Shown here piece after piece: positions 38,108 through 48,100 of a stretch of DNA of 64,000 nucleotides (position 1 is the stretch's first letter; every line of letters starts with the position of its first letter). This DNA comes from Teredinibacter turnerae (GTDB taxonomy: Bacteria; Pseudomonadota; Gammaproteobacteria; Pseudomonadales; Cellvibrionaceae), in assembly GCF_037935975.1 (NCBI RefSeq), contig NZ_CP149817.1, forward strand, positions 2,728,001 to 2,792,000. The letters are read 5' to 3'. The notes below the pieces were generated by a model. The model was not told the origin of the DNA and did not search any database. It saw only the letters and a program-made list of their open reading frames with translations. A program made the position numbers and the translations under genes.

Positions 38108-38494
38108 CTCGAATTGCGCTGCTGGTTTGCCAGCGGCGCGCATTGCCACCAAAACACTGCGTGGTGATAGGCAAAATTATTTTTAAATCGCTGGCGTATA
38201 GTCGCCCCTACCAGCATTGTATCCAGCCTTGCTACGCACCCCGAAAAGGACATAAACTCAAGTACAACTAATAGTTTCGGCAAGCAAGAAAGAAGCGGAA
38301 AGCCAATCAAACTATCTCAATATGTCCAACGCTTCTTTTAAAGTGATATGCTCAACCTAGCACAGCGCGTAATACCGTAGACGAACACCCAAACACTCCT
38401 TTATCAACGTACAGTCGTGTGCCTTCAGGTATTTTCATGGCAATATACAGGCGCAATTGGCAGCGATATATTTTTTGTCTCCACCAGGATTAAT
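38108..38494. other. Intergenic region between convergent symporter and galK genes
   Basis: About 390 bp between two converging genes. A hairpin lies just after the symporter stop; I see nothing else. Confidence 0.5.
38116..38139 (+). terminator. Hairpin after the symporter gene
   Basis: GCGCTGCTGG and CCAGCGGCGC form a 10-bp stem with one G-U pair and a TTTG loop, 9 bp after the stop codon. It lacks a clear T-tract, so termination strength is uncertain. Confidence 0.5.
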
Positions 38495-39664
38495 TCAACC
38501 CTCCGCAAGTGAGGTAAATGCGCCAGCGGTAGCCTGGCAAATATGAATTTCCGGCTGCAAGCCAGTCTTAGAAAAATACTGTTCGTTCACTGATTGAATA
38601 ACGCTGTTTTCCAGTTCGCGAGGCACCAGTGCGACAACACAACCTCCGAAACCACCACCAGTCATCCTTGCCGCACCCCTTCCCATCAGCACCTGGTTGA
38701 TCATGTCTACTAAAATATCAATCTCTGGAACAGTAATTTCAAAATCGTCACGCATCGATTCGTGCGATTCAACCATTAGTTTACTTAGCGCAGTTATATC
38801 CCCTTGCGACAGCGCATCAGCAGCGTCCAGTGTGCGTCGATTTTCTGTAATCACATGGTATGCACGCTTGTAAGGCAAGACTTCAATGTGCGCTTTATTC
38901 GCAACAAGCTGTTCTAGCGAGAGATCTCTTAGTGCATCGACACCAAAATACGAGGCTACGGTTTCACATTGCTGACGGCGCATATTGTATTCACTGTCCA
39001 CCAGACCACGCTTCACATTAGAGTTAATGATGACGAGGCTTAACTTAGCAGGTAGGTCGACCATGTGCGTTTGCAGGGAGCGACAATCTAAAAGCATGGC
39101 TTTTTGGGGCTCGCACAAGGCAGACGCCAGTTGATCCATAACACCGCAGCTGCAACCACAAAAATTATTTTCGGCGGCCTGTCCAAATAGTGCTGCCTGA
39201 ACCCCAGAAATGGCTTCACCACTGAGTCCGGTAAGCGCTGCGGCAGAAACAATTTCAAGCGCAGCCGATGAACTCAATCCTGCACCTAAGGGTACATTGC
39301 CAGCAATAACGATATTTGCACCGCATAGCTGATAGCCCGCGTCCAGCAATTCAACAACCACACCACGCAAGTAATTACTCCAGGGGGCACCAGCGTCCCG
39401 CGCAACAGGTTCGTCCAGACTAAACTTTACGCGCGATCCATTTTCGTCGAGTGCGATTGCCTCGACCACTCGATCTTCGCGCTTCGATGCCGCGATTGCA
39501 GTAAAATAATTCAATGCCGCAGGCAATACGAAACCATCGTTATAATCGGTGTGTTCACCAATTAAATTTACGCGGCCCGGTGCCCTAAAGATACGTTCAG
39601 CCGATTTAGAAAAGTGTTTTTCGTGTGCCTGGGCTGCTCGCACATCAGGTGCTACTTCAGTCAT
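38495..39664 (-). CDS. galK: Galactokinase
   Basis: A cytoplasmic GHMP kinase (389 aa) that phosphorylates galactose at C1, the first step of the Leloir pathway. It has the galactokinase signature GRVNLIGEHTDYNDGFVLP near the N-terminus, the ATP-binding PLGAGLSSSAALE and the C-terminal motif MTGGGFGGCVVALV. Length is normal. It overlaps galT by 8 nt, so the two are co-translated. No galE or galM is in the window. Confidence 0.95.
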   Translation of the reverse strand: MTEVAPDVRAAQAHEKHFSKSAERIFRAPGRVNLIGEHTDYNDGFVLPAALNYFTAIAASKREDRVVEAIALDENGSRVKFSLDEPVARDAGAPWSNYLRGVVVELLDAGYQLCGANIVIAGNVPLGAGLSSSAALEIVSAAALTGLSGEAISGVQAALFGQAAENNFCGCSCGVMDQLASALCEPQKAMLLDCRSLQTHMVDLPAKLSLVIINSNVKRGLVDSEYNMRRQQCETVASYFGVDALRDLSLEQLVANKAHIEVLPYKRAYHVITENRRTLDAADALSQGDITALSKLMVESHESMRDDFEITVPEIDILVDMINQVLMGRGAARMTGGGFGGCVVALVPRELENSVIQSVNEQYFSKTGLQPEIHICQATAGAFTSLAEG

Positions 39665-40721
39665 GGCTCACCTCGCTGGCTAATGCTGCCTTGTAATGGC
39701 CGGAGGGCAGAGATCGCAGCTTATCTGCAGCTTGTTCGGGCGTTAAATCGCGCTGTGATTCGGCGAGCATTTCATAACCCACCATAAATTTTCTCACGGT
39801 AGCCGAGCGCAGAAGAGGCGGAAAAAAATGGCCGTGCAGCTGCCAGGCAGGATGCTCCTCTCCATCGATTGGCGCACCGTGCCAACCCATTGAATAGGGA
39901 AAAGACATATTAAATAAATTATCGTATCGGATGGTAATTTGCCGGACTACATCTGCCAGCGACAACTGTTGACTTGAGTTAAGATCTACCATTTTTTGGA
40001 CGCTAAAGCGCGGCAACACCAAGGTCTCAAACGGCCAAGCCGCCCACCAGGGAACCACAACCATCCAGTCATCATTACTCACCACAAGTCGTTGGCCGTC
40101 TTTGAATTCTCTCTCCGCATAATCCAGCAATAGCGCGCGGTTGTTTTTCTCAAAGTAAGTAGATTGATACTCATGCTCTTTCGCGACAAGGGTCGGCATG
40201 TTCTTCTGCGCCCATACCTGGCCATGCGGATGCGGCATAGAACACCCCATCATAGAACCTTTATTCTCGAAAACCTGGATATTGGCGTAGCGACCACTGA
40301 GCTCCCGTGTTTGTTCTACCCAACATTCAACAATCTTTGCTATTTGAGTAAGCTCTAACTCGGGAAGTGTTTTGCTGTGATCGGGTGAAAAGCAGATCAC
40401 TCGAGCTTGCCCCTGCTCCGCTTCAAGGCGAAATAGCTCGTCATCGCTGTGCATAATTGGTGTATTCGGCTGGAGAGCGGCAAAATCGTTCGAAAAAACA
40501 AACGTGTTCGAGTAGTTTGGGTTCTCTTCTCCAGTTATGCGTTTATTTCCCGGACATAAGTAGCAACCTGTGGCATAGCTAGGGCGCTCGGTAACATCTA
40601 GAGTCTCAGACTGTCCCTGCCAGGGGCGCTTAGCCCTGTGTGGTGATACCAACACCCACTCCCCGGTTAGCGCATTAAAACGGCGATGTGGGTGATCCTT
40701 TGGATCAAAATCAATAGTCAT
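39657..40721 (-). CDS. galT: Galactose-1-phosphate uridylyltransferase
   Basis: A cytoplasmic HIT-superfamily enzyme (354 aa) that exchanges UMP between UDP-glucose and galactose-1-phosphate. It shows HRRFNALTGEWVLVSPHRAKRPWQGQ, the zinc-type YLCPGNKR and the active-site motif GCSMPHPHGQVWA, whose His forms the uridylyl intermediate. The ATG at 40721 (MTIDFDPKDHPHRRFN) is the usual family start; the TTG at 40736 adds five residues. First gene of the galTK operon. Confidence 0.95.
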   Translation of the reverse strand: MTIDFDPKDHPHRRFNALTGEWVLVSPHRAKRPWQGQSETLDVTERPSYATGCYLCPGNKRITGEENPNYSNTFVFSNDFAALQPNTPIMHSDDELFRLEAEQGQARVICFSPDHSKTLPELELTQIAKIVECWVEQTRELSGRYANIQVFENKGSMMGCSMPHPHGQVWAQKNMPTLVAKEHEYQSTYFEKNNRALLLDYAEREFKDGQRLVVSNDDWMVVVPWWAAWPFETLVLPRFSVQKMVDLNSSQQLSLADVVRQITIRYDNLFNMSFPYSMGWHGAPIDGEEHPAWQLHGHFFPPLLRSATVRKFMVGYEMLAESQRDLTPEQAADKLRSLPSGHYKAALASEVSHD

Positions 40722-41157
40722 AAAACGTCTCGACAATATAAACTAGGTAACCTTTCGGGCTCAGAGACTGCCAGCGCCAGGAATATCCCACCATACGTTC
40801 AATATCATGTTCCGCAGCCCAACCTAGCTCGGCTTTTGCAAGCTGTTGACGTACCATCCAACAACATCACCTGAGCGCCTCTCTGTGCTATCAACTAGTT
40901 TCTATTTTTTTATATTGAAATTTAGAAAACAACACAAAGCAAGGCCACAACAAAAGCAATGCATAATTATTATATTAATGTGACCATATATGAATAACAA
41001 TAGTCGTAAAGCTCCAACGCTTTCGATCAACGTCCAACGTTTGCGAAATAGCTAGTCGGTTCAGAGGAAGTAAAGCGTACTCAGATTTAGCACTTTCCGT
41101 ACCTATTAACTTGGCAAAGAAAACTGCGAAGTTAATAGGCGGTGCAGGCATGCACCG
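40722..41157. other. Intergenic region upstream of galTK
   Basis: About 435 bp without a gene; it should carry the galTK promoter. The short motif CCAACG(C/T)TT occurs twice here (near 41014 and 41032), and GTCCAACGCTT recurs near 38325, by the symporter. This might be a shared regulator site but it is too short to be sure. Confidence 0.4.
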
Positions 41158-41926
41158 TCACTGTCCACAAGGCAATATAAGCCCTTGAAGTATTAGAATA
41201 TGCACACAGTCAATGCAGTACTCCAAAGGCGCACGGGTTAATGGTGAGCTGTCGATCGAGTCGATGGCCTCGTTAAGAAGCGCTTTTATTGCGGTGCGCG
41301 CCGAATCCTGGTTGCCTGAAATGATAGGGTCGCAAACACGCTTGTGGTCTGCAAAGCTGGGAAGGTGTACATTTTTTATGCGATTAGTTAAGGTGATACT
41401 TACCCGAAGTGCAGTCTCAATAAAGTCACGCAACTGAATGAAGAAACGATTTCCGCTTGCGAGCGAAATCGTCGTATGGAATTCGATGTCGGATTCAAGT
41501 GCATCGTCGTTCCCCAGTTCCGCCTGACGCTTGCGCTCTAATGCGGCGAGAATATCAGCCTTTTTGCTCTTCAGATGTCCCTTGGGCAGAGAGCGCGTCA
41601 GCTTCCGGCTCAATGGCTGCACAGAGCTGGGCAAATTCTTTGAGCAGTTCAAGTGACGGGTGGCTGTTGAGGATCCACATCAAAACATCGGAATCGAACA
41701 TGTTCCATCCATCAGTAGGTAGTAACCTTCTACCCTGCTTGGGCTGAGAATAGTTAAGCCCTTTTGCTATGAGCATTTTCACCGCTTCTCGCATAACATT
41801 ACGACCAATATCGTACTGATCTGCCAGTTGGGCTTCAGCCAGAAGCTCTCTTCCGAACTCGTATTTACCACGCACGAAATCTAACCCTAGATTGTAAGTC
41901 CCGTGGTGAATCAGGAGGGGTCCCAA
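41158..41926 (-). pseudogene. GntR/FCD-family (DgoR-like) regulator with one frameshift
   Basis: A sugar-acid/sugar type repressor split into two frames. The 5' part has the winged helix LGLDFVRGKYEFGRELLAEAQLADQYDIGRNVMREAVKMLIAKGLNYSQPKQGRRLLP, then WNMFDSDVLMWILNS. The FCD ligand domain continues in the next frame (KADILAALERKRQ...LESDIEFHTTISLASGNRFFIQL). The shift is at a run of five T on the plus strand (41561-41565): with one base fewer the frames join as EEQKADILAAL. It could be a real mutation or a sequence error. The start is uncertain (TTG at 41926 used). It probably controlled the galactose genes. Confidence 0.75.
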
Positions 41927-42150
41927 ACCTTTGCCCACCTGTGGGCACCCTCGTCCACACCCCTTAGCCCCTTGAAAACGTTTCTGGAATGCTTCGCCAA
42001 CATCATCGTCCAGGTTTTGTAGTCTAGGTAAGGGTTGGTAGTGTGGTGCAATCGTTAGATGACTCCTGCACAACACCGCTCCAAATAAGACGAAACAACT
42101 TTTTACCGCGACTCAACCGACACGCAAGTTCGCTACTTGAATCAGCACAA

Positions 42151-45100
42151 CTACGCCGGAGTTGGCTCGCTACTGCGTCTTTCCGACAGCAAACGAGTAA
42201 CGCTAAAATCGTTCGCGCCTAGCAAGTCTTTAAGACGCGCAGCCTCTTCCTGCTGCCCCTTAAACGCGAGCTGTATCACCAAGCCGTTGGCAGAGGGATA
42301 GGCTTCGAACAATATGCCTTCAAAATCTCGCAATACTTCCCTCATATTTACTTTCGAAACAATTATCTCAGTTTGTGCGGTTAAGCTTTGCATAACGAAG
42401 TTGAACACAATCTCTTCTGTTAGTTTAGAGGCCGCAGCTTGGCAGGCATCAGCACCGCTTTGCTTGAGGGCAAGGAAGTTTACGTTATTATTAACTAACT
42501 GCTCGACTTTGCTACTGACCTCTGCCAACGTTGTACTCGTGTTTACTACCATTGGAATTTTATCCAGAAACAACCCCACTTGATCGTAATACGTCTTTTC
42601 GCCAAGCTTTCGCCCGTATTGATTTAGTGTCATGACAAACTGGTCGAGATCAAGTAAGTAGTTAACTATACGTTTAAATAATTCAAAAGCCTCTTCCGCC
42701 ATACGAAATTTATCAAGCAGGGAAACTTCCAGCTGAAGGTGCATCAAATTAAAGGACTTCCGCAGCTGCGCTCTTTGACCAACAAGGGTTCTCAGCCGCG
42801 CTATCTCAGTGAAGGTCAACAGCGAATCGGCAATATCAAATGCATCGCTTGTGACACCGGACCAAACTTGCGCAACATAGTCTCTATAATTTACAGGAAG
42901 AGAGCCGGCTTCGTGGTCTAGCAATTGCTGTAGGCCCTGCTCGATAATAGTAGCGGATGCACCGTCGGTTACCAAATGGTCTGCGGCCATGAGAAAGTGA
43001 TGCTCTGTGTCGCTGACGCTTACCCAGACCGCAGCATAATTCAAATACGATTTTTTACAGGTCTTTAGAAGGATTTCGATAATCTCTTGTAAAAGTTCGT
43101 CTTTCTCTGATTGCGAAGCGAATTCTACGTTTAGTACAGGTATAGTGACTTCGCTGCAATCCGTGCGCATTTCATTCCATAAAATAGCGTTTCTATCCAG
43201 CCACGCATGTAACAGATCATGTTGGTTGAAAAATTTTTGACTCGCGAGTTGAAGTTCCTCTACCGAATAGGCACCATTAAACACCAGCCATTCCACGCCC
43301 TCGCGCGCGTCCCACATCAGCCATTCCTTTTGCATCGGACTAAGGGGAAACTGAGACACAATTTCAAGCGCCAAAAGATCCTCCTCGTAATTTTTCAACG
43401 CCACTTCCAGCTGAAGGTAAGACGTGTATTGCGTCGATTGATCGTTGCCAGGCAAGGATGCGAGCCCGTTTCTCTGCAGGTCTTGCACTGCGTCGTCTAA
43501 GGAATCAGCAAATCTAATAAATGCGGGATATTTTTCACATCCAAATTCGTCAGATCTGCGCAAATCAAAAAATGTGGTTTGGTATATTTCGTTGATTAAT
43601 ACGATATGTACCAACTTACCCTCAATCTCCAAGTGTAACTCTCTAAAGTCAATATTCGCGCTCGCAAGCCAATCTCCAATCTCGCGACTCGCACGAACAA
43701 GACCTTCGCAGCAATCAATTAATACTGGGTTTTGATATATCTCGTTAATAGATAGTTGTATATCGCACGCTTTGAGACGACTGAGCATACTAATAGCAAG
43801 CAGGGAGTTTCCGCCCAGATCAAAAAAGTTGTCGTACCGACCGACGCTACCCACGCCTAGCACATCCTGCCATATATTTGCCAACACCGTTTCATATCGC
43901 CCCTCCGGCGCTACATACTCGTTACGCCGCCAAACCTTTTCATCAGGAACTGGCAGCCGGCGACGGGCCACTTTGCCATTCTCGGAGAGCGGAAATGCAT
44001 CCAGCTTTATACATGTAGCAGGCACCATGTAATCGGGAAGGCGTTCCCTTAAAAAGATTCTTAGCCCGTCCCAAGAAACAGCGCCGTCCGCAACTAAGTA
44101 GGCAACCAGCTGCTTTCCTAGCTCACCCGAGTCTGCCGGATGGACGACAGCTTGAGCAACGCCCGGGTATTTGAGAATATTTTTTTCAATTTCACCGAGT
44201 TCAATGCGAAAACCCCGTATTTTTACTTGAAAGTCTTTTCTGCCAAGATACTCCAAACGACCGTCGTTATGCCGACGAACCAGGTCACCAGTGAGATAGA
44301 GTCGTCGATCATTCTCATCATAGGAATAAGGGTTTTGCACAAATGCGGCTTCCGTGAGGTCGGGTCTGTTTAAATAACCTCTGCCTAAAATCGGACCTGA
44401 TACCGCCAGCTCACCTACAGCGCCCATCGGGACGAGACTTAAATTTTCATCGACTATATACAGGCGTACGTTAGGTGCTGCATTGCCGATAAATACTTTC
44501 TCACAGGGCTCACGTATAATATCGAAGGCCACGGTGTCGGAACACTCAGCAGGGCCATAGTCATTAAAAATTGGAATACCCGGGTACTGCGCAAACCACA
44601 GGTCGGTGAGCGACGGAGGAAATGCTTCCCCTGTAGAGTGCAAGCAACGCAAACTCGGCAAAGGTTGCTTAAAAGGAAGTAGCGCATGTAGAACGGACGG
44701 TACTACTACCCAAATACTTACCTGATGATGATTTAGATACTGGAGAAATCGTTCAGGATCGAGTACCAGCTCGTAAGGTACAATCACCACTGAACCACCA
44801 AACGTTACTGCACCTAGAAACTGAAAAACAGAAACATCAAAGCATTGCGATGCCGTTTGGGCGATGACACCTGCTGCGGTCGTCTCTATTGGATCGAGCT
44901 TGGTGTGCATGTTGTTAAGCATTCCGAAATGCTCAACCATCGCCCCTTTGGGTTTTCCCGTCGAACCTGATGTGTAAATAACGTAGGCTAAATCATCAGA
45001 CTTTGGATAACCTAAACTTTCATTAGCCTCAGGTTCACTTAGCAATTCACCAAAGGTAAGCAAGCGGTTCATTTCAATCGAGCCTGCGATGGTACTTCGC

Positions 45101-48100
45101 TGATTGCTCAACCGGTGGCCCAAAACGGCCAGATCGGGCTGAGCTTCTTCAAGTATATCGCACCACCTTTGGGAGGGGTGTGTCGGGTCGATAGGCAAAA
45201 ACGCTGCGCCCGCTCGCAAAACAGAAATCATCATGATGACAAGGTCAATATCCCGATGGTCCAGCAAGACGACTATTGACTCACGCTCAATACCCTTTCC
45301 GCGTAGTTTTCTAGCAATGCTCGACGTTAGCCGCTCCAGTTCTGCGTAATCCAGTGCCTTATCCTGACATTTGACAGCTATTGCATTAGGTGTCGCTGCA
45401 GCCTGTGCTTCGAATATTTCTACCCATGTTTTGGAACTGTTTTTAATATTTGCAACAATCGGAATATCTGAAGTGGCCTTTTCTTCTTTTATTTGTACCA
45501 GCTCACGAAGCGTATTTAGATGGGCTAAATTTTCAAAAACAATTTGATCTTCGATGCCGAAATCAATCAAACACGCAATCTCATCCACGCCAGCCAACCG
45601 CAACTCGTCAACAATAGGTTTGCAGCTTTGCGGCGTCCCAAGCAATGCACTGGTTTTATAGTAACGACTAAATGCTCTTTCGATAAGAACGTCCATATCG
45701 TCAGACTGTGATTCAGAAGAAGCAGCTACACCAAGGTGTTTTTGCAGAAATTGCGGAGACCCTATCGATTCTTTTAAATAGGCTTTGAAGGGCTCCTTCA
45801 CCATGCTGTATACATAGTTTTGGTCATTCGACACAAAAGTGTGAATTAAAACACTGACGCTGCCGCGGCCCCTATGCCCTGCCTGTCGCCAGGCGGAGCG
45901 GTATGCTGATATTTTATCACGTAGCTCGGCTGCAGTCTGGCCCATAAGGTGGGTAAGCAAATTAATACCCATTGTTCCAGCCCGTTTAAACGATTCAATA
46001 TTACCAGTGGTTGTTAGCCAGATAGGCAACTCAGCTTGTATTGGCAGCGGCCGAATATTGACGCTCTCCATTTCACCCAATCCATTTTTCAATGCTATTG
46101 AGTCTCCACGCCATAATTTTCGGATAATTTCAACTTGATCAAACAGCGACGTCTGGCGTGATTCGTAAGACGCAGGGGCGATAGTAAAATCTTTTGGATG
46201 AAACCCCGCAGCGATACCGATCCCTACCCTGCCACCGGACATATTGTCAATAACCGACCAATCCTCTGCCAAGCGTATAGGACTATGAAGAGGTAGGACG
46301 CAACTCCCTGCGCGGATCTTTATTGTGTTAGTCACAGAAGCAATGGCAGCGGAGGTTATCGCTGGGTTAGGATAGAGCCCACCAAAAGTATCAAAGTGTC
46401 GCTCCGGGGTCCAAACAGCCTCGAAAAAATTCGCATCAGCATATTTTGCGCCCTCCAACAACAAGTTGTACTTGTCCGCTGTGCGCCCGCCTGTATCATT
46501 AGCGAAGTAAAACAAGCTGAATTTTATATCCTCCGTACGGTTTACACCATGTGACAACTCACTGTCTTGAACCGGTAGAGGTAACGCTGGTTTAATCCCG
46601 TCCGGGTAACTCAGCAAGTTAAAATCAAATAGTAACTGTTCCTTCTCTCGCTCGGAATATAGCGGTAGCTTACTTGCTGGCAGGCTCGGATTATTGACGA
46701 TGCTTTCAAGTAGTACCGAGAAATTTACCGCCATGCGTTCTATAGTTTCACGCTCGAAAAGACTACAGGGATACTCCCAGCTCGTGGTGATACCGTCAGG
46801 GGTTATAGAAACATATAAGGTTAGATCGAACTTACTGTATGGTAGGTCTCCAGGAAGCGGCGTAAAAGTGCGACCGTTATCCTCACTATACCAATCCGAT
46901 TCCTGGCCAAGATCCTGATTCAAAATGGTTAGATGTATCTGCACCAGAGGCTCATAGCTCAGGCTGCGCTCGGGATTGAGCGCCTCCACCAGCCGTTCAA
47001 ACGGAAAGGCTTGATTGGCATAAGCAGAAGTAAGATTTTTCTTTGTCTTTGCAAGAAAATCCAAAAATACTGGGTCATCCGAAAGATCGGAGCGTAAAAC
47101 AAGGGTATTGACGAAAATACCCATGACATTTTCCAGTTCAATGTGTGGGCGATTCGATACCGAAAAACCCACCACGATATCGCTCTCGCCACTGTAACGG
47201 GAAAGAAATACCGCGAACGCAGCTTGCAACGTCATAAATAGTGTTGCGCCGTGAGCTTTTGAAAATTGCTCAAGGTTGTTAGCCGTCTCTTTACATACCA
47301 GCAAGTTCACCTGACCGCCGATGGTGTTTTGTTGAGGCGGTCGAACCTTATCCAGTGGCAGGCTGTGTACCTGAGGTATGCCATCCAGGGTTTTCTTCCA
47401 ATAGCACAACATGTTTTTCATGGCCTGAGACTCTAGCAGCGACTCCTGCCAGATTGCGTAATCGATATAGTCCACAGGCAAATCTGGCAATGAAGGCTGT
47501 TCACCACGATTTAGTGCGTCGTATACGGTGTTTAGTTCGCCAATAAGCAGGTTTGTCGTCCAATTGTCGAATGTTATATGGTGCTGGGTAAGCATCACAT
47601 TGTGAGAATTATCAGGAAGTTGAATCAGCGTGACACGAATCATCAATTCCTCTGATAGATCGAATTTTCTCAGGGTATCTGTGTTTATTAAGTCTCGTAT
47701 TTTTTGCGCTCGCTCTGCCGCCGACAATTGCGCATAGTTCAACTGACGAAGTGTGAACGTATAGTCTTCGAGAACCTGTTGATAGGGTACACCCTCATCC
47801 ATCATGTACACGGTTCGTAAGATTGCGTGTCGCTGAAGAATCCATTCAAACGTTTTTTGAAGCGCACTAATATTGAGGTCCTGCACTTTAAAAAAAAGTA
47901 CACAGTTGTAGGCGGAGACTTCCTGCTCCAGAAGCGACACAATCCATAGTCGCTTCTGCGAAGATGACAGTACCGCCCGTCCGTTGTGGTTGGTGCGAGC
48001 AATCGCGGGCAGGGTCTCACGTGCATCCGAGTTCTGCAGCACACTGATCTCATTCGCCTGCTCTTGAATCGATGACATCTCGAACATGCGTTCCAGCGAT

